A stretch of 64,000 bases of DNA, taken from NCBI GenBank assembly GCA_963846165.1, contig CAWJUU010000005.1, positions 310,001 to 374,000 on the forward strand. The letters run 5' to 3'. Source of the DNA: WHSW01 sp963846165 (lineage in GTDB: Bacteria > Actinomycetota > Thermoleophilia > Solirubrobacterales > 70-9). Both the position numbers and the translations under genes were made by a program. Below the pieces are notes generated by a model. The model did not search any database. It saw nothing but the letters and a program-made list of their open reading frames with translations, and was not told the DNA's origin. This document shows, piece by piece, positions 53,776 to 62,147 of the stretch (its first letter is position 1; each line of letters starts with the position of its first letter).

Positions 53776-56216
53776 AAAGGCTGCCCACCGGCACGGTCAC
53801 CTTTCTGTTCACCGACATCGAGGGTTCGACCCGGCTCCTCCACGACCTCGGTGAGCGCTACGTGGCTGTGCTGGCGGAGCATCGGCGGCTGCTGCGCGGG
53901 GCGTTCGCGCGCCACGGCGGCGCTGAGGTCGACACGCAAGGGGATGCGTTCTTCGTCGCCTTCGGCTCGGCCTCCGAGGCGGTTGCGGCGGCGCGCGAGG
54001 GTCAGGCGGCGCTCGGCGATGGACCGGTCCGCGTTCGAATGGGACTTCACAGCGGCGAGGCGATGCTGACCGAGGAGGGTTACGTCGGGATCAACGTCCA
54101 CCGCGCGGCGCGGATCTGCTCCGCCACGCACGGGGGCCAGGTCGTTCTCTCCGAGCAGACGCGCGAGCTTGCCGATGCAGATGAGCCCGTGCGGGACCTC
54201 GGTCGCCACCGGCTCAAGGACCTGATCGAGGCGGAGCGGCTCTACCAGCTCGGAGAAGGCGACTTCCCGCCGCTTCGCTCGCTCAACGCGACGAACCTGC
54301 CGACCCAGCCGACGCCGCTGATCGGCAGGGAAGGCGAGTTGGCCAGGGCGATGGAACTGGTCCGGCGCGACCATGTCCGCCTGCTCACCCTGACCGGCGC
54401 CGGCGGCAGCGGCAAGACGCGGCTCGCACTCCAGGTCGCGGCGGAGCTCGTCGACGACTTCGCCGACGGAGTCTTCTGGGTCCCGCTTGCGGCGCTCACC
54501 GATCCAGCGGTCGTCCTGCCGACGATCGGGCGCGCGCTGGGCGCGAAGAACGGGGTCGCCGAGCACGTCGACGAGCAGCGGATGCTACTTCTGCTCGACA
54601 ACTTCGAGCACCTCCTCGCCGCTGCGCCGGCCGTGTCGGACCTGCTCGCCGTGTGCCCGAACCTGCATCTGCTGGTCACCAGCCGTGCCGTGCTGCGGAT
54701 CGCTGCCGAGCACGAGTTCGAGGTACCGCCACTGCCGGAACCGGATGCCGTCGCCATGTTCATCGAGCGCGCTCGCGCGGTCCGGCCGGGCATCGAGGCC
54801 GATCAGCACGTCGCCGAGATCTGCCGCCGCCTGGACGGCCTGCCGCTGGCGATCGAGCTCGCTGCGCCGCGCGTCCGCCTGCTCTCGACCGAGCAGCTCG
54901 CCGCCAGGCTCGAGCAGCGCCTGCCGATCCTCACCGCAGGCGCTCGGGACGCTCCGGCGCGCCAGCGAACGTTGCGCGCGACGATCGGCTGGAGCCACGA
55001 CCTGCTCGGGCGAGAGCAGCAGCGCCGCTTCGCTCGCCTCGCGGTCTTCGCGGGCGCCTTCAGGGTCGAAGCGGCGCAGGCTGTCTGCGAGGTCGACCTC
55101 GACGCCCTCAACGAGCTGAGCGAGCAGAGCCTCGTTCGTCGCTGGGCGAGCGGCAGAGTGGGGATGCTGGAGACGATCCGCGAATACGCGATCGAGCGCT
55201 TCGAGAGCCTCGCCGAGGCACAGGAGATCCGCCGACGCCACTTCGACCACATGCTCGAGCTCGCGGAGCGCGCCAAGCGTGAACTCGAAGCCGGCGCCAG
55301 CCAGGAGAAGTGGCTGGGACGGATCGATGCCGAACGCGACGACATCCGGGCAGCGCTCGGCTGGTCGCTGTCGAGCGGGGACGCCGTGCAGGGCCTGCGA
55401 TTGGCCTCGACGTTGGAGAAGTTCTGGGTCGTCCGTGATCACGTCGAGGGCTTTCGCTGGCTCTCCGAGGCCCTTGCGCGTGCCGACGAAGCGCCGCCGG
55501 CGCTGCGCGCGAACGCACTGCGCTCGGCGGGCAGCACAGTCTTCTTCACCGGGGACTATGTCCGCGCCGCGGAGCTCGCCGAGGAGGCGCTGGCGCTCTT
55601 CCGCGAGCTCGGCGACAAGCGGGAGGTCGCTCGGATCCTCGACCGCCTTGCATCGGCGCAGGTGAACCTGAAGCGATTCGACGAGGCGCGCGCATCGGCC
55701 GAGGAGAGCCTCGCCCTGTTCGAAGAGCTGTGCGACCGTGAGGGCGCGCTCTACCCGCTCGAGAAGCTCGGCTGGATCGAATGGGAGCGTGGCCATCGCG
55801 AGCGCGGCGTGGAGCTGATCGAGGAGAGCCTCGCTCGGGGGCGCGAGTTCGGCGATTCATGGTGGGAGGCTGCCCAGCTGGGCTCGCTTGCCGAGATGGC
55901 GTTCGACCAGGGTGACCTTGAACGTGCGAACCGGCTCTGTCGCGAGAGCCTCGTGGTTGTGCTCGAAATCGGGGACCGCGTCGGCGTCGCCCATTGCGTC
56001 GCCCTGCTTGCGGGCGTCGCAGCGAGGCGAGGCGACCCGGAGCGCGCCGGATGCCTCTGGGGTGGCCTCGATGCGCTCGAGCATGCGGGCGATCCCCCGC
56101 TCGCGCCCGACGTCCGCGCCTCGCTGGGGGAAGGGGTTGACTGGCTCGAGGCAGCGCTCGCCGCGGGCCGGGAGATGGACGCCGACGAGGTCGTGGCGTA
56201 CGCGCTCGGGGGCTGA
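53772..56216 (+). CDS. class III cyclase-AAA-TPR regulator
   Basis: In this 814-residue cytoplasmic protein, residues 5-165 are a class III nucleotide cyclase domain (VTFLFTDIEGSTRLLHDLGE, DTQGDAFFVAFGSASEAVAA, VGINVHRAARICSATHGGQV). A NB-ARC/AAA-type ATPase follows, with Walker A LTGAGGSGKTRLALQVAAEL, Walker B LLLLDNFEHLL and NLHLLVTSRAVLR, then a long TPR-like helical region (about 500-814). No LuxR DNA-binding domain follows, unlike many relatives. Metal-binding Asp is present in FTDIEG, so activity is possible. It is flanked by two copies of a small cassette. Confidence 0.85.
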   Translation: MKRLPTGTVTFLFTDIEGSTRLLHDLGERYVAVLAEHRRLLRGAFARHGGAEVDTQGDAFFVAFGSASEAVAAAREGQAALGDGPVRVRMGLHSGEAMLTEEGYVGINVHRAARICSATHGGQVVLSEQTRELADADEPVRDLGRHRLKDLIEAERLYQLGEGDFPPLRSLNATNLPTQPTPLIGREGELARAMELVRRDHVRLLTLTGAGGSGKTRLALQVAAELVDDFADGVFWVPLAALTDPAVVLPTIGRALGAKNGVAEHVDEQRMLLLLDNFEHLLAAAPAVSDLLAVCPNLHLLVTSRAVLRIAAEHEFEVPPLPEPDAVAMFIERARAVRPGIEADQHVAEICRRLDGLPLAIELAAPRVRLLSTEQLAARLEQRLPILTAGARDAPARQRTLRATIGWSHDLLGREQQRRFARLAVFAGAFRVEAAQAVCEVDLDALNELSEQSLVRRWASGRVGMLETIREYAIERFESLAEAQEIRRRHFDHMLELAERAKRELEAGASQEKWLGRIDAERDDIRAALGWSLSSGDAVQGLRLASTLEKFWVVRDHVEGFRWLSEALARADEAPPALRANALRSAGSTVFFTGDYVRAAELAEEALALFRELGDKREVARILDRLASAQVNLKRFDEARASAEESLALFEELCDREGALYPLEKLGWIEWERGHRERGVELIEESLARGREFGDSWWEAAQLGSLAEMAFDQGDLERANRLCRESLVVVLEIGDRVGVAHCVALLAGVAARRGDPERAGCLWGGLDALEHAGDPPLAPDVRASLGEGVDWLEAALAAGREMDADEVVAYALGG

Positions 56217-56234
56217 GCTCGCCGCCGGTCGCGA

Positions 56235-56444
56235 TCAGCGCGCGGCGTCGAGCACGCGCGAGGCGGCGAGGAAGAGCTCGCGGCCCTCGTCGGTCTCCGG
56301 GGCGCAGGAGACGATCCGGCCCCCGGCGACGTGGACGCGGGCGAACGGGCGCCGGGTGAGCCGGCGCCGGCGCAGGTAGGCGGCGGCCTCGTCGGCATAG
56401 CTCGAGACGCGCTCGATCAGCGCCCGGTGTGGCTTCGGCGGCAT
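56235..56444 (-). CDS. small conserved-type protein, cassette gene 2
   Basis: This 69-residue basic protein runs from PPKPHRALIERVSSYADEAA to the C-terminus GRELFLAASRVLDAAR. Its ATG shares one base with the stop of the roadblock-like gene (TGATG). The C-terminal motif recurs in the decayed copy upstream of tldD. I do not recognise a family. The partner gene suggests the two act together. Confidence 0.5.
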   Translation of the reverse strand: MPPKPHRALIERVSSYADEAAAYLRRRRLTRRPFARVHVAGGRIVSCAPETDEGRELFLAASRVLDAAR

Positions 56445-56851
56445 CAGGCGGCCTCGCGCTGCTCCCTGACGAGCGCGGCATCGGCGCCACCGGCGAGCTC
56501 GCGCAGCACCGAGCGGATGTCGAAGACCATCAACGAGGCGAGCGCGAAGCGCTCGGCCGCGGCGACCAGCGCCAGCCCGCGGTGGCGAACCGCGAACACC
56601 TCGCCGTCCTCGGTGCCGACATGGGCATGGGTGGCGGGCTCGCCGGCGGCCGCGTCGGCGGCCGCGAGCAGCTCGCGCGCGGCGCCGGCCCAGGCGTCGA
56701 GGTCTCCGCTGGCGGCGAGCGGCGAGCCGTCCGCGCCGAGGATGACGCAGCCGCGCAGGTCGGTCGAGATCGCCTCGAGCCGCGCGATCGCGACCTCGCC
56801 GTCGGCGGGACTGGGTGCGGATGCTGGGACTTTGGCGGCTTGGTCCGGCAC
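56444..56851 (-). CDS. roadblock/LC7-like protein
   Basis: The 135-residue protein has a short Ala/Pro-rich N-terminus, then a fold resembling roadblock/LC7: VAIARLEAISTDLRGCVILG, ADGSPLAASGDLDAWAGAAR, HVGTEDGEVFAVRHRGLALV and AAAERFALASLMVFDIRSVL. These small proteins often partner with small GTPases or act as scaffolds in actinobacteria; no GTPase gene is adjacent. GTG 56851 was chosen from the shared promoter cassette and has no ribosome site. It is followed by the 69-residue gene. Confidence 0.6.
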   Translation of the reverse strand: MPDQAAKVPASAPSPADGEVAIARLEAISTDLRGCVILGADGSPLAASGDLDAWAGAARELLAAADAAAGEPATHAHVGTEDGEVFAVRHRGLALVAAAERFALASLMVFDIRSVLRELAGGADAALVREQREAA

Positions 56852-56894
56852 CTCGGCGACAATACCGAGCGTGTCCCTCGAGCGAGCTGCGTGG
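56847..56894. repeat. divergent promoter cassette, intact copy
   Basis: This is the partner of 53716-53763. Only 19 bp separate the two divergent GTG starts (56851 minus, 56871 plus). A TATTGT element on the minus strand and GACAAT on the plus strand lie 6-8 nt before each, so both transcripts are likely leaderless. Confidence 0.6.
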
Positions 56895-57011
56895 CTGACG
56901 GTCGTCGGCGTCTGCGCGATCGCGACGATCCTGCTCGCGATCAACGGCTACTCGGGCTACTCGATCACCGCCGCGGCGGTTGGCGTCGCCGCGGCCGTGA
57001 ACCTGCTCTGA
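56871..57011 (+). CDS. small single-segment membrane protein
   Basis: The 46-residue product is VSLERAAWLTVVGVCAIATI followed by a hydrophobic stretch with a GYSGYS turn, so one or two short helices. It is divergent from the roadblock-like gene with a 19-bp gap. The first codons are preserved in the relic at 53740, which supports the GTG as a real start. Function unknown. Confidence 0.5.
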   Translation: MSLERAAWLTVVGVCAIATILLAINGYSGYSITAAAVGVAAAVNLL

Positions 57012-57018
57012 GCCGGCC

Positions 57019-57936
57019 CTACCCCGCCCGGTAGGGCCCGCGCGCCGCCTGCTCGGGTGGGCGGAAGGACTCCTCCGGCTCGTTGTGGATCAGGACCTCG
57101 GAGTTGGGGATCTCGGACTCGATCGCCTCGCGGACCCGATGGGCGACGGCGTGCGCGTGCTCGAGCGTGGTCCCGTGGCGGAACTGGAGGTGGAGGTCGA
57201 TGTAGCGGCGGGCGCCGGCGCGGCGGGCGCGGAGCTTGTGGTAGCCGGCGATCTCGGGCGCGAGCTCGCGCTCGGCGGCGATCGCGCGCTCGATCTGGTC
57301 GAGCTCGTGCGGCGGCGGCGACTCGTCGACGAGCACGCGGCCGCTGCGGGTGAGGATGCGAAACCCCGCGACCACGATCGCCGCGGCGACGCAGAGCGCG
57401 GCGATCGAGTCGAACGCGGGGTCGCCGGTGATCTCGACCAGCAGCAGGCCGACGAGCACGCCCGCCGAGGTCAGCGCGTCGGTGCGCAGGTGGGCGGCAT
57501 CGCCCTCCAGCGCCGCCGAGTCGAGCGCCCGGGCGCGGGTATAGAGGAAGGTCGAGACGCAGAGGTTGGCGACCGCCGAGAAGCCGATCACCGCGATCCC
57601 GATCCCGAGCTCCTCGATCTCGGCCCCGGTGACCAGGCGGCGGGTCGCCTCGTAGATGATGATCCCGGCGCCGACCAGGATCAGCATCCCCTCGATCGCC
57701 GCGGCGAGGTTCTCGAGCTTCTCGTGGCCGTAGGGGTGCTCGCGGTCGGCGGGCTCGTCGGCCTTGCGGACCGAGAAGAAGGCGACGAACGAGGCGAGCA
57801 GGTCGATCGCCGAGTGGATCGCCTCGGTGAGGATCGCGATCGAGCCCGTGATCGCCCCGGCGGCGAGCTTGAGCGCGATCAGGACCGCGTTCGAGGCGAT
57901 CGAGAGCGCAGCGGCCCCGGACTTGGTCGAGATCAC
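57019..57936 (-). CDS. cation diffusion facilitator (CDF) transporter
   Basis: The 305-residue metal:proton antiporter has six helices. Metal site A is built from TEAIHSAIDLLAS (HxxxD, helix II) and HLRTDALTSAG (HxxxD, helix V), and the linker DREHPYGHEKLEN is typical of the family. The C-terminal cytoplasmic domain (about 210-305) has DLHLQFRHGTTLEHAHAVAH. Zn, Co, Fe or Mn export cannot be separated by eye. GTG 57936 overlaps the rdgB stop by 4 nt. Confidence 0.9.
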   Translation of the reverse strand: MISTKSGAAALSIASNAVLIALKLAAGAITGSIAILTEAIHSAIDLLASFVAFFSVRKADEPADREHPYGHEKLENLAAAIEGMLILVGAGIIIYEATRRLVTGAEIEELGIGIAVIGFSAVANLCVSTFLYTRARALDSAALEGDAAHLRTDALTSAGVLVGLLLVEITGDPAFDSIAALCVAAAIVVAGFRILTRSGRVLVDESPPPHELDQIERAIAAERELAPEIAGYHKLRARRAGARRYIDLHLQFRHGTTLEHAHAVAHRVREAIESEIPNSEVLIHNEPEESFRPPEQAARGPYRAG

Positions 57937-58541
57937 GTCGCCTCCGTCGCGACTCCGAGCGCCCCGGCGAGCGCCCTCGCCGCCCGGCCGCGGTGGCTGA
58001 TCGCGTGCTTTTCGCCCGGCTCGAGCTCGGCCATCGTCCGCTGGTCGCCGGGGCCGGTGTCGTCGGGGACGAAAGCGGGGTCGTAGCCGAACCCGCCGCT
58101 GCCGCGCGGCTCGGTGATCAGCGTGCCCTCGCAGCGACCCTCGAACAGGTGCTCGGCGCCGGCCTCGTCGAGGTAGGCGATCACGCAGACGTAGGCGACC
58201 GAGCGATCCTCGTGCTTGCCCACCTGGGAGATCAGCAGGTCGAGGTTCTGCGCGTCGGTGGCCCCTGCACCGGCGAACCGCGCCGAGTGCACGCCCGGCC
58301 CGCCCCCGAGCGCCGCGGCGGTGATCCCCGAGTCGTCGCCGATCGCCGGCTCGCCGCTCGCCTCGTGCGCGGTGCGGGCCTTGATCAGCGCGTTCTCGGC
58401 GAAGCTCTCGCCGGTCTCGGGCGGCAGCTCGATCTCGGGCGGCAACGGCAGCAGCTCGATCCCGGTGAGGATCTCACCGAGCTCGCGCAGCTTGTGCTCG
58501 TTTCGTGTCGCCACGATCAGGCGCGGCGGCGGAGCGCTCAT
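57933..58541 (-). CDS. rdgB: RdgB/HAM1 non-canonical purine NTP pyrophosphatase
   Basis: This 202-residue enzyme removes dITP/XTP from the nucleotide pool. Motifs include LIVATRNEHKLRELGEIL, TGESFAENALIKARTAHEAS, AIGDDSGITAAALGGGPGVH (catalytic Asp), SARFAG and SGGFGYDPAFVP. ATG 58541 overlaps the RNase PH stop by 4 nt, the standard rph-rdgB order in many bacteria. Confidence 0.94.
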   Translation of the reverse strand: MSAPPPRLIVATRNEHKLRELGEILTGIELLPLPPEIELPPETGESFAENALIKARTAHEASGEPAIGDDSGITAAALGGGPGVHSARFAGAGATDAQNLDLLISQVGKHEDRSVAYVCVIAYLDEAGAEHLFEGRCEGTLITEPRGSGGFGYDPAFVPDDTGPGDQRTMAELEPGEKHAISHRGRAARALAGALGVATEAT

Positions 58542-59272
58542 CCTCCCGGCAGGGAGCCGCCGGCGGCCTCGGCCTGCGCTTCGCGCAGTGCCGCGATCGC
58601 CGGCTCCGCGAGGCCGAGCAGCTCGTCGAGCGAGGCGCGCGAGACCGGGGTTCGCTCGGCGGTCGCTTGGACCTCGACCAGGCCGCCGTCGCCGGTCATG
58701 ACGATGTTGGCGTCGACCTCGGCGCGCGAGTCCTCGGAGTAGTCGAGGTCGCAGAGCAGCTCGCCGTCGACGACCCCGCATGAGATCGCGGCGATCGAGC
58801 CGGTCAGCGGGTCGCGCTCGAGCTCACCGGCCTCGAGCAGCGCCTGGGTCGCAAGCCGCAGGGCGACGTAGCCGCCGGTGATCGAGGCGCAGCGGGTGCC
58901 GCCGTCGGCCTGGAGCACGTCGCAATCGACGTAGACCGAGCGGTCGGGGAGTGCGCTCAGGTCGACGACCCCGCGCAGGGCGCGGCCGATCAGGCGCTGG
59001 ATCTCGGTCGAGCGCCCGTCGGGGCGCCCGCGCTTGGAGTCGCGCTCCTTGCGCTCTCCGGTCGAGGCGGGCAGCATCGCGTACTCGGCGGTGACCCAGC
59101 CGCGGCCCTTGCCCTCGAGCCAGCGCGGCACCGAGGTCGAGACCGAGGCGGTGCAGATGATCCGCGTCTCGCCCTGCTCGTACAGGCACGAGCCCGTCGC
59201 CGTGCGGACGAACCCGGGCTCGATCGAGACCGGGCGGTGGTCGGCGTTGGTGCGGTCGTAGCTGCGGGCCAC
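58538..59272 (-). CDS. rph: ribonuclease PH
   Basis: The 244-residue 3'-5' phosphorolytic exoribonuclease is used in tRNA 3' processing. The opening YDRTNADHRPVSIEPGFVRT and GWVTAEYAMLPASTGERKER are diagnostic, with the phosphate-binding segment GRPDGRSTEIQRLIGRALRG. Length is normal for the family. It is first in the rph-rdgB-CDF operon, each gene overlapping the next by 4 nt. Confidence 0.95.
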   Translation of the reverse strand: MARSYDRTNADHRPVSIEPGFVRTATGSCLYEQGETRIICTASVSTSVPRWLEGKGRGWVTAEYAMLPASTGERKERDSKRGRPDGRSTEIQRLIGRALRGVVDLSALPDRSVYVDCDVLQADGGTRCASITGGYVALRLATQALLEAGELERDPLTGSIAAISCGVVDGELLCDLDYSEDSRAEVDANIVMTGDGGLVEVQATAERTPVSRASLDELLGLAEPAIAALREAQAEAAGGSLPGG

Positions 59273-59550
59273 GGCGCGAGTGTTTCAGAAGCGTTGCCCG
59301 GTGATCCCCGAGCGCGCCGCGAGGGCGCGCCCTACGGCTTCAGTCGGTGGGATCCGGCTCGGGGCGTTCATCCGCCGCCGGCTCGGTGACCTCGAGGGTG
59401 CTGTGCTCACCTCCGGCTCCCGAGCACGAGTCTGCGACGTGGTCGAGCTCAAGCGCTCGCTGACAAGCGTCCAGGGAAAAGGCGAGTCGCCGGCGCCCGC
59501 TCTACCCGGAGGCCCGCAGGCCAGGGACGTGGCGGGCGCAGCGACGCGCC

Positions 59551-59568
59551 GCGGTTCCGCGGAACCGC
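59551..59568. terminator. 18-bp perfect palindrome after the pilin gene
   Basis: GCGGTTCC/GCGGAACCGC is fully self-complementary and touches the pilin stop codon. It can form a hairpin but is not followed by T residues on either strand. Confidence 0.4.
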
Positions 59569-59813
59569 TACTTGAACGAGATCGCGTTCACCGCCTGCTT
59601 GATCTTGGCGATGATCACCTCGGCGATCTCGGTGCCCTGGGTGCCGTTGAATCCCCGCATCGCGACCACCATGCCGACCATCAACATCGAGACCAGCAGG
59701 ATCAGGCCGACGTACTCGACCGTGCCCTGACCGCGCTCGTCGGCGACTCGGCGCCGGAGGCGGCGGCCGAGGTTGAGGGCAGCCAGGTGCGTGTAGACGA
59801 AGAGCTGTTGCAT
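59568..59813 (-). CDS. Flp/Fap-type pilin
   Basis: This 81-residue Flp pilin precursor has a basic leader that ends at DERGQGTVEYVGLILLVSML, where the TadV-type peptidase would cleave after Gly; Glu at position 5 of the mature pilin is kept (QGTVE). A single hydrophobic helix and the C-terminus IIAKIKQAVNAISFK follow. The start has an excellent GGAAGGAG ribosome site, in keeping with high expression. No tad assembly genes are in the window. Confidence 0.85.
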   Translation of the reverse strand: MQQLFVYTHLAALNLGRRLRRRVADERGQGTVEYVGLILLVSMLMVGMVVAMRGFNGTQGTEIAEVIIAKIKQAVNAISFK

Positions 59814-60145
59814 CGTTCTCCTTCCGTCGATTCAACGAGCGATGCTGGCCCGGTGGGCGCGACCGATCTAGACCTGGCTGCTCCTATTCGGAGGCGGGCG
59901 GGTGACGAAATGCGAACCGCGATCCGGGAACTCAGCCGGGCGCCGTCGAGGGCATCGGCGCGCACACGCCTCCTTTGTTCCCGGCGTTTCCCGGTAGGCG
60001 CGAGGTAAGCCCGATTTTGCACTCCCAGCCCTCTGCGCGCTCCCTCGGCCGCCTGGGGCTCGCCTGTCTGGGGCCGGCAATCCATGTGGTACCGCTGTGC
60101 GTATCTCCTATCGCCATCCGGTGTTCCATCAGAGAGGTGGTGACG
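59814..60145. other. 332-bp divergent intergenic region
   Basis: This gap lies between the Flp pilin and the CHRD gene. It contains the GGAAGGAG site of the pilin at its left end and AGAGAGGTGG before the CHRD ATG at its right end. I see no convincing frame, RNA fold or repeat. Confidence 0.4.
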
Positions 60146-60697
60146 ATGAACGCACGAGTCAAGCTAGCCGCCGTGGTTGCGGTGGCCGGCGCGGTGGCCG
60201 TGGCCGGCACGGTGGCCGTGGCCGGGGGCGGCAACGACATCCGCGAGAAACTCAGCGGGTACGAGGAGACCCCCCTTGCGCTGTCAACCCCGGGACAGGC
60301 CAAGTTCAAGGTCCGCATCGACGAGGCGGATCAGGAAATCTCCTACCGGCTGAGCTACGCCGAGCTCGAGGCGGCTGTCCAGCAGGCGCACATCCACTTC
60401 GGCGCCCGCGGGCAGAGCGGCGGGGTCAGCGTGTTCCTGTGCACGAACCTCGGCAACGGGCCGGCAGGCACACAGGCATGCCCGCCCCAGCCGGCCAGAA
60501 TCACAGGGACGATCGTCCCCGCCGACGTGATCGGCCCGGCGGTTCAGGGGATCGATCCGGGCGAGTTCGAGGAGCTGGTCGATGCGATTCGGGCGGGAGC
60601 AACGTACGCGAACGTCCACAGCGTGAAGTACCCGGACGGTGAGATTCGCGCACAGCTCGAACGCGACCACGACGAGGACGACGACGACAGGTACTAG
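60146..60697 (+). CDS. secreted CHRD-domain protein
   Basis: This 183-residue protein has a signal peptide (LAAVVAVAGAVAVAGTVAVA). The CHRD domain has KLSGYEETPLALSTPGQAKF, the His motif QAHIHFGARGQSGGVSVFLC and the closing strand ANVHSVKYPDGEIRAQL. The C-terminus is very acidic (DHDEDDDDRY). CHRD proteins are extracytoplasmic with unknown ligand, and the His residues could bind metal. ATG 60146 follows AGAGAGGTGG. A hairpin terminator follows. Confidence 0.85.
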   Translation: MNARVKLAAVVAVAGAVAVAGTVAVAGGGNDIREKLSGYEETPLALSTPGQAKFKVRIDEADQEISYRLSYAELEAAVQQAHIHFGARGQSGGVSVFLCTNLGNGPAGTQACPPQPARITGTIVPADVIGPAVQGIDPGEFEELVDAIRAGATYANVHSVKYPDGEIRAQLERDHDEDDDDRY

Positions 60698-60712
60698 GCG
60701 CAAGCGCTGATC

Positions 60713-60747
60713 GCCGGCCCCGCTGTCCGTGCGGCGGCGGGGCCGGC
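60713..60747 (+). terminator. GC-rich terminator-like hairpin
   Basis: GCCGGCCCCGC (60713-60723) pairs perfectly with GCGGGGCCGGC (60737-60747) around a 13-nt loop, directly after the CHRD gene. There is no T run. Confidence 0.6.
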
Positions 60748-60805
60748 CGAGTGCTGTCGGTACGGCGGGTTGAACACGCGTTGCGGCAGGCCGCCACCGC
60801 AACAG

Positions 60806-60811
60806 TAACTT
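60806..60811 (+). promoter_or_regulatory. TAACTT -10 element of the aldo/keto reductase gene
   Basis: TAACTT lies 7 nt before ATG 60819. TTGCGG at 60781 is a possible -35 with a 19-nt spacer. It fits the leaderless pattern. Confidence 0.45.
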
Positions 60812-60818
60812 GTGGGCG

Positions 60819-61841
60819 ATGGACCAGCGAACGCTCGGACGCACCGGCGTCCACGTGAGTCCGCTCTGCCTCGGCGCGATGATGTTCGGCGCGTGGGGTG
60901 AGCCCGACCACGATGCGGGGATCCGCATCATCCACCGGGCTCTGGATGGGGGGATCAACTTCATCGACACCGCCGACGTCTATTCGCGCGGGGAGTCGGA
61001 GGAGATCGTCGGCAAGGCGCTGAGCGGCGGGCGGCGTGAGAACGTAGTGCTCGCGACGAAGTTTCACGGCGGGATGGGCGACGACCCCAATCAGGCGGGC
61101 AACTCGCGGCGATGGATCATGCGGGAGGTCGAAGCCTCGCTAAAGCGCCTACAGACCGACTGGGTGGACCTCTACCAGGTGCATCGCTGGGACCCCTGGA
61201 CCGATCACGAGGAGACGCTTGGCGCCCTCTCCGACCTCGTCTCGCAGGGCAAGGTGCGGTACATCGGCTCCTCGACCTATCCGGCGGCGCAGATCGTCAA
61301 GGCCCAGTGGGTCGCCCGTGACCGGGGCCACCAGCGCTTCGTCTGCGAGCAACCGCCGTACTCGATTCTCGCTCGCGGCATCGAGGCCGACGTGCTGCCG
61401 ACCTGCCGGGACTCCGGAATGGGCGTCATCCCGTGGAGCCCGCTGGCGGGCGGCTGGCTGTCGGGGCGCTGGCGCAAGGGGGCCGAGGATCTGACGTCTC
61501 GGCGCTCGGCGATGCTCCCCCAGCGTTACGACCTTTCGATTCCGGCCAATCAGGCCAAGCTCGAGGCCGCCGACGCGCTTGCGCATCTGGCAGAGGAGTC
61601 GGGCATGTCGTTGATCCACATGGCGCTCGCGTTCGTCATCCACCATCCGGCCGTGACCGCGGCGATCATCGGTCCGCGGACGATGGAGCAGCTGGAGTCC
61701 CAGCTTGGCGCCGCGGACGTACGGCTCGACACCGCGCTCCTGGACCATATCGACGAGGTCGTGGCGCCCGGGACGACGATCAACCCGACGGACGCGGGGT
61801 GGACGAATCCCGCGCTGGCCGCGACCGCCCGCCGCAGGTAG
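60819..61841 (+). CDS. aldo/keto reductase
   Basis: This 340-residue NADPH-dependent oxidoreductase has a TIM barrel beginning RTLGRTGVHVSPLCLGAMMF. The catalytic tetrad is visible as Asp and Tyr in NFIDTADVYSRGESEE, Lys in VVLATKFHG and His in LYQVHRWDPW. The NADPH region is in the C-terminal IIGPRTMEQLESQL. It resembles the YghZ/Kv-beta-like group. ATG 60819 was chosen over TTG 60810 because of the leaderless promoter. Substrate unknown. Confidence 0.92.
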   Translation: MDQRTLGRTGVHVSPLCLGAMMFGAWGEPDHDAGIRIIHRALDGGINFIDTADVYSRGESEEIVGKALSGGRRENVVLATKFHGGMGDDPNQAGNSRRWIMREVEASLKRLQTDWVDLYQVHRWDPWTDHEETLGALSDLVSQGKVRYIGSSTYPAAQIVKAQWVARDRGHQRFVCEQPPYSILARGIEADVLPTCRDSGMGVIPWSPLAGGWLSGRWRKGAEDLTSRRSAMLPQRYDLSIPANQAKLEAADALAHLAEESGMSLIHMALAFVIHHPAVTAAIIGPRTMEQLESQLGAADVRLDTALLDHIDEVVAPGTTINPTDAGWTNPALAATARRR

Positions 61842-62147
61842 GAAAGCCGCGTGAACCGTCGCTCCCGCTTTCGCAGTCGCTCTGTCCTGACGAGCACCGG
61901 CGCCAACCCGGAGCGTTAGCGGGTAGCCCCCTAGCCGCGCGACTCGTTCGAGAGGGGAGGGGCGCGGCACCCTTGACGATTACTACCCCTTCAGCACAAC
62001 GAAGCGATCGTCTAACTGTTGCTCGTCGCGCGGGAGAAGCAACGTGCGCTGGCCCGGGGACGGCGACCGGCTTCAGCCCCACACGGTTTACGCGTTGAGG
62101 GACCGTCTCCGTGGACAGGCCCACGAAGGCAGCATGCGACGCATCGA
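61842..62147. other. 306-bp convergent intergenic region
   Basis: This gap separates the aldo/keto reductase from the Ldh-type dehydrogenase. A less GC-rich patch (about 61970-62020) contains TTGACG and the arms GACGAT/ATCGTC 31 bp apart, but no matching -10. I see no gene in it. Confidence 0.4.

Noticed and set aside
59273..59567. Coding frame between RNase PH and the pilin gene
   Set aside because: No frame has a start signal or recognisable sequence; only GC-rich inverted repeats are present.
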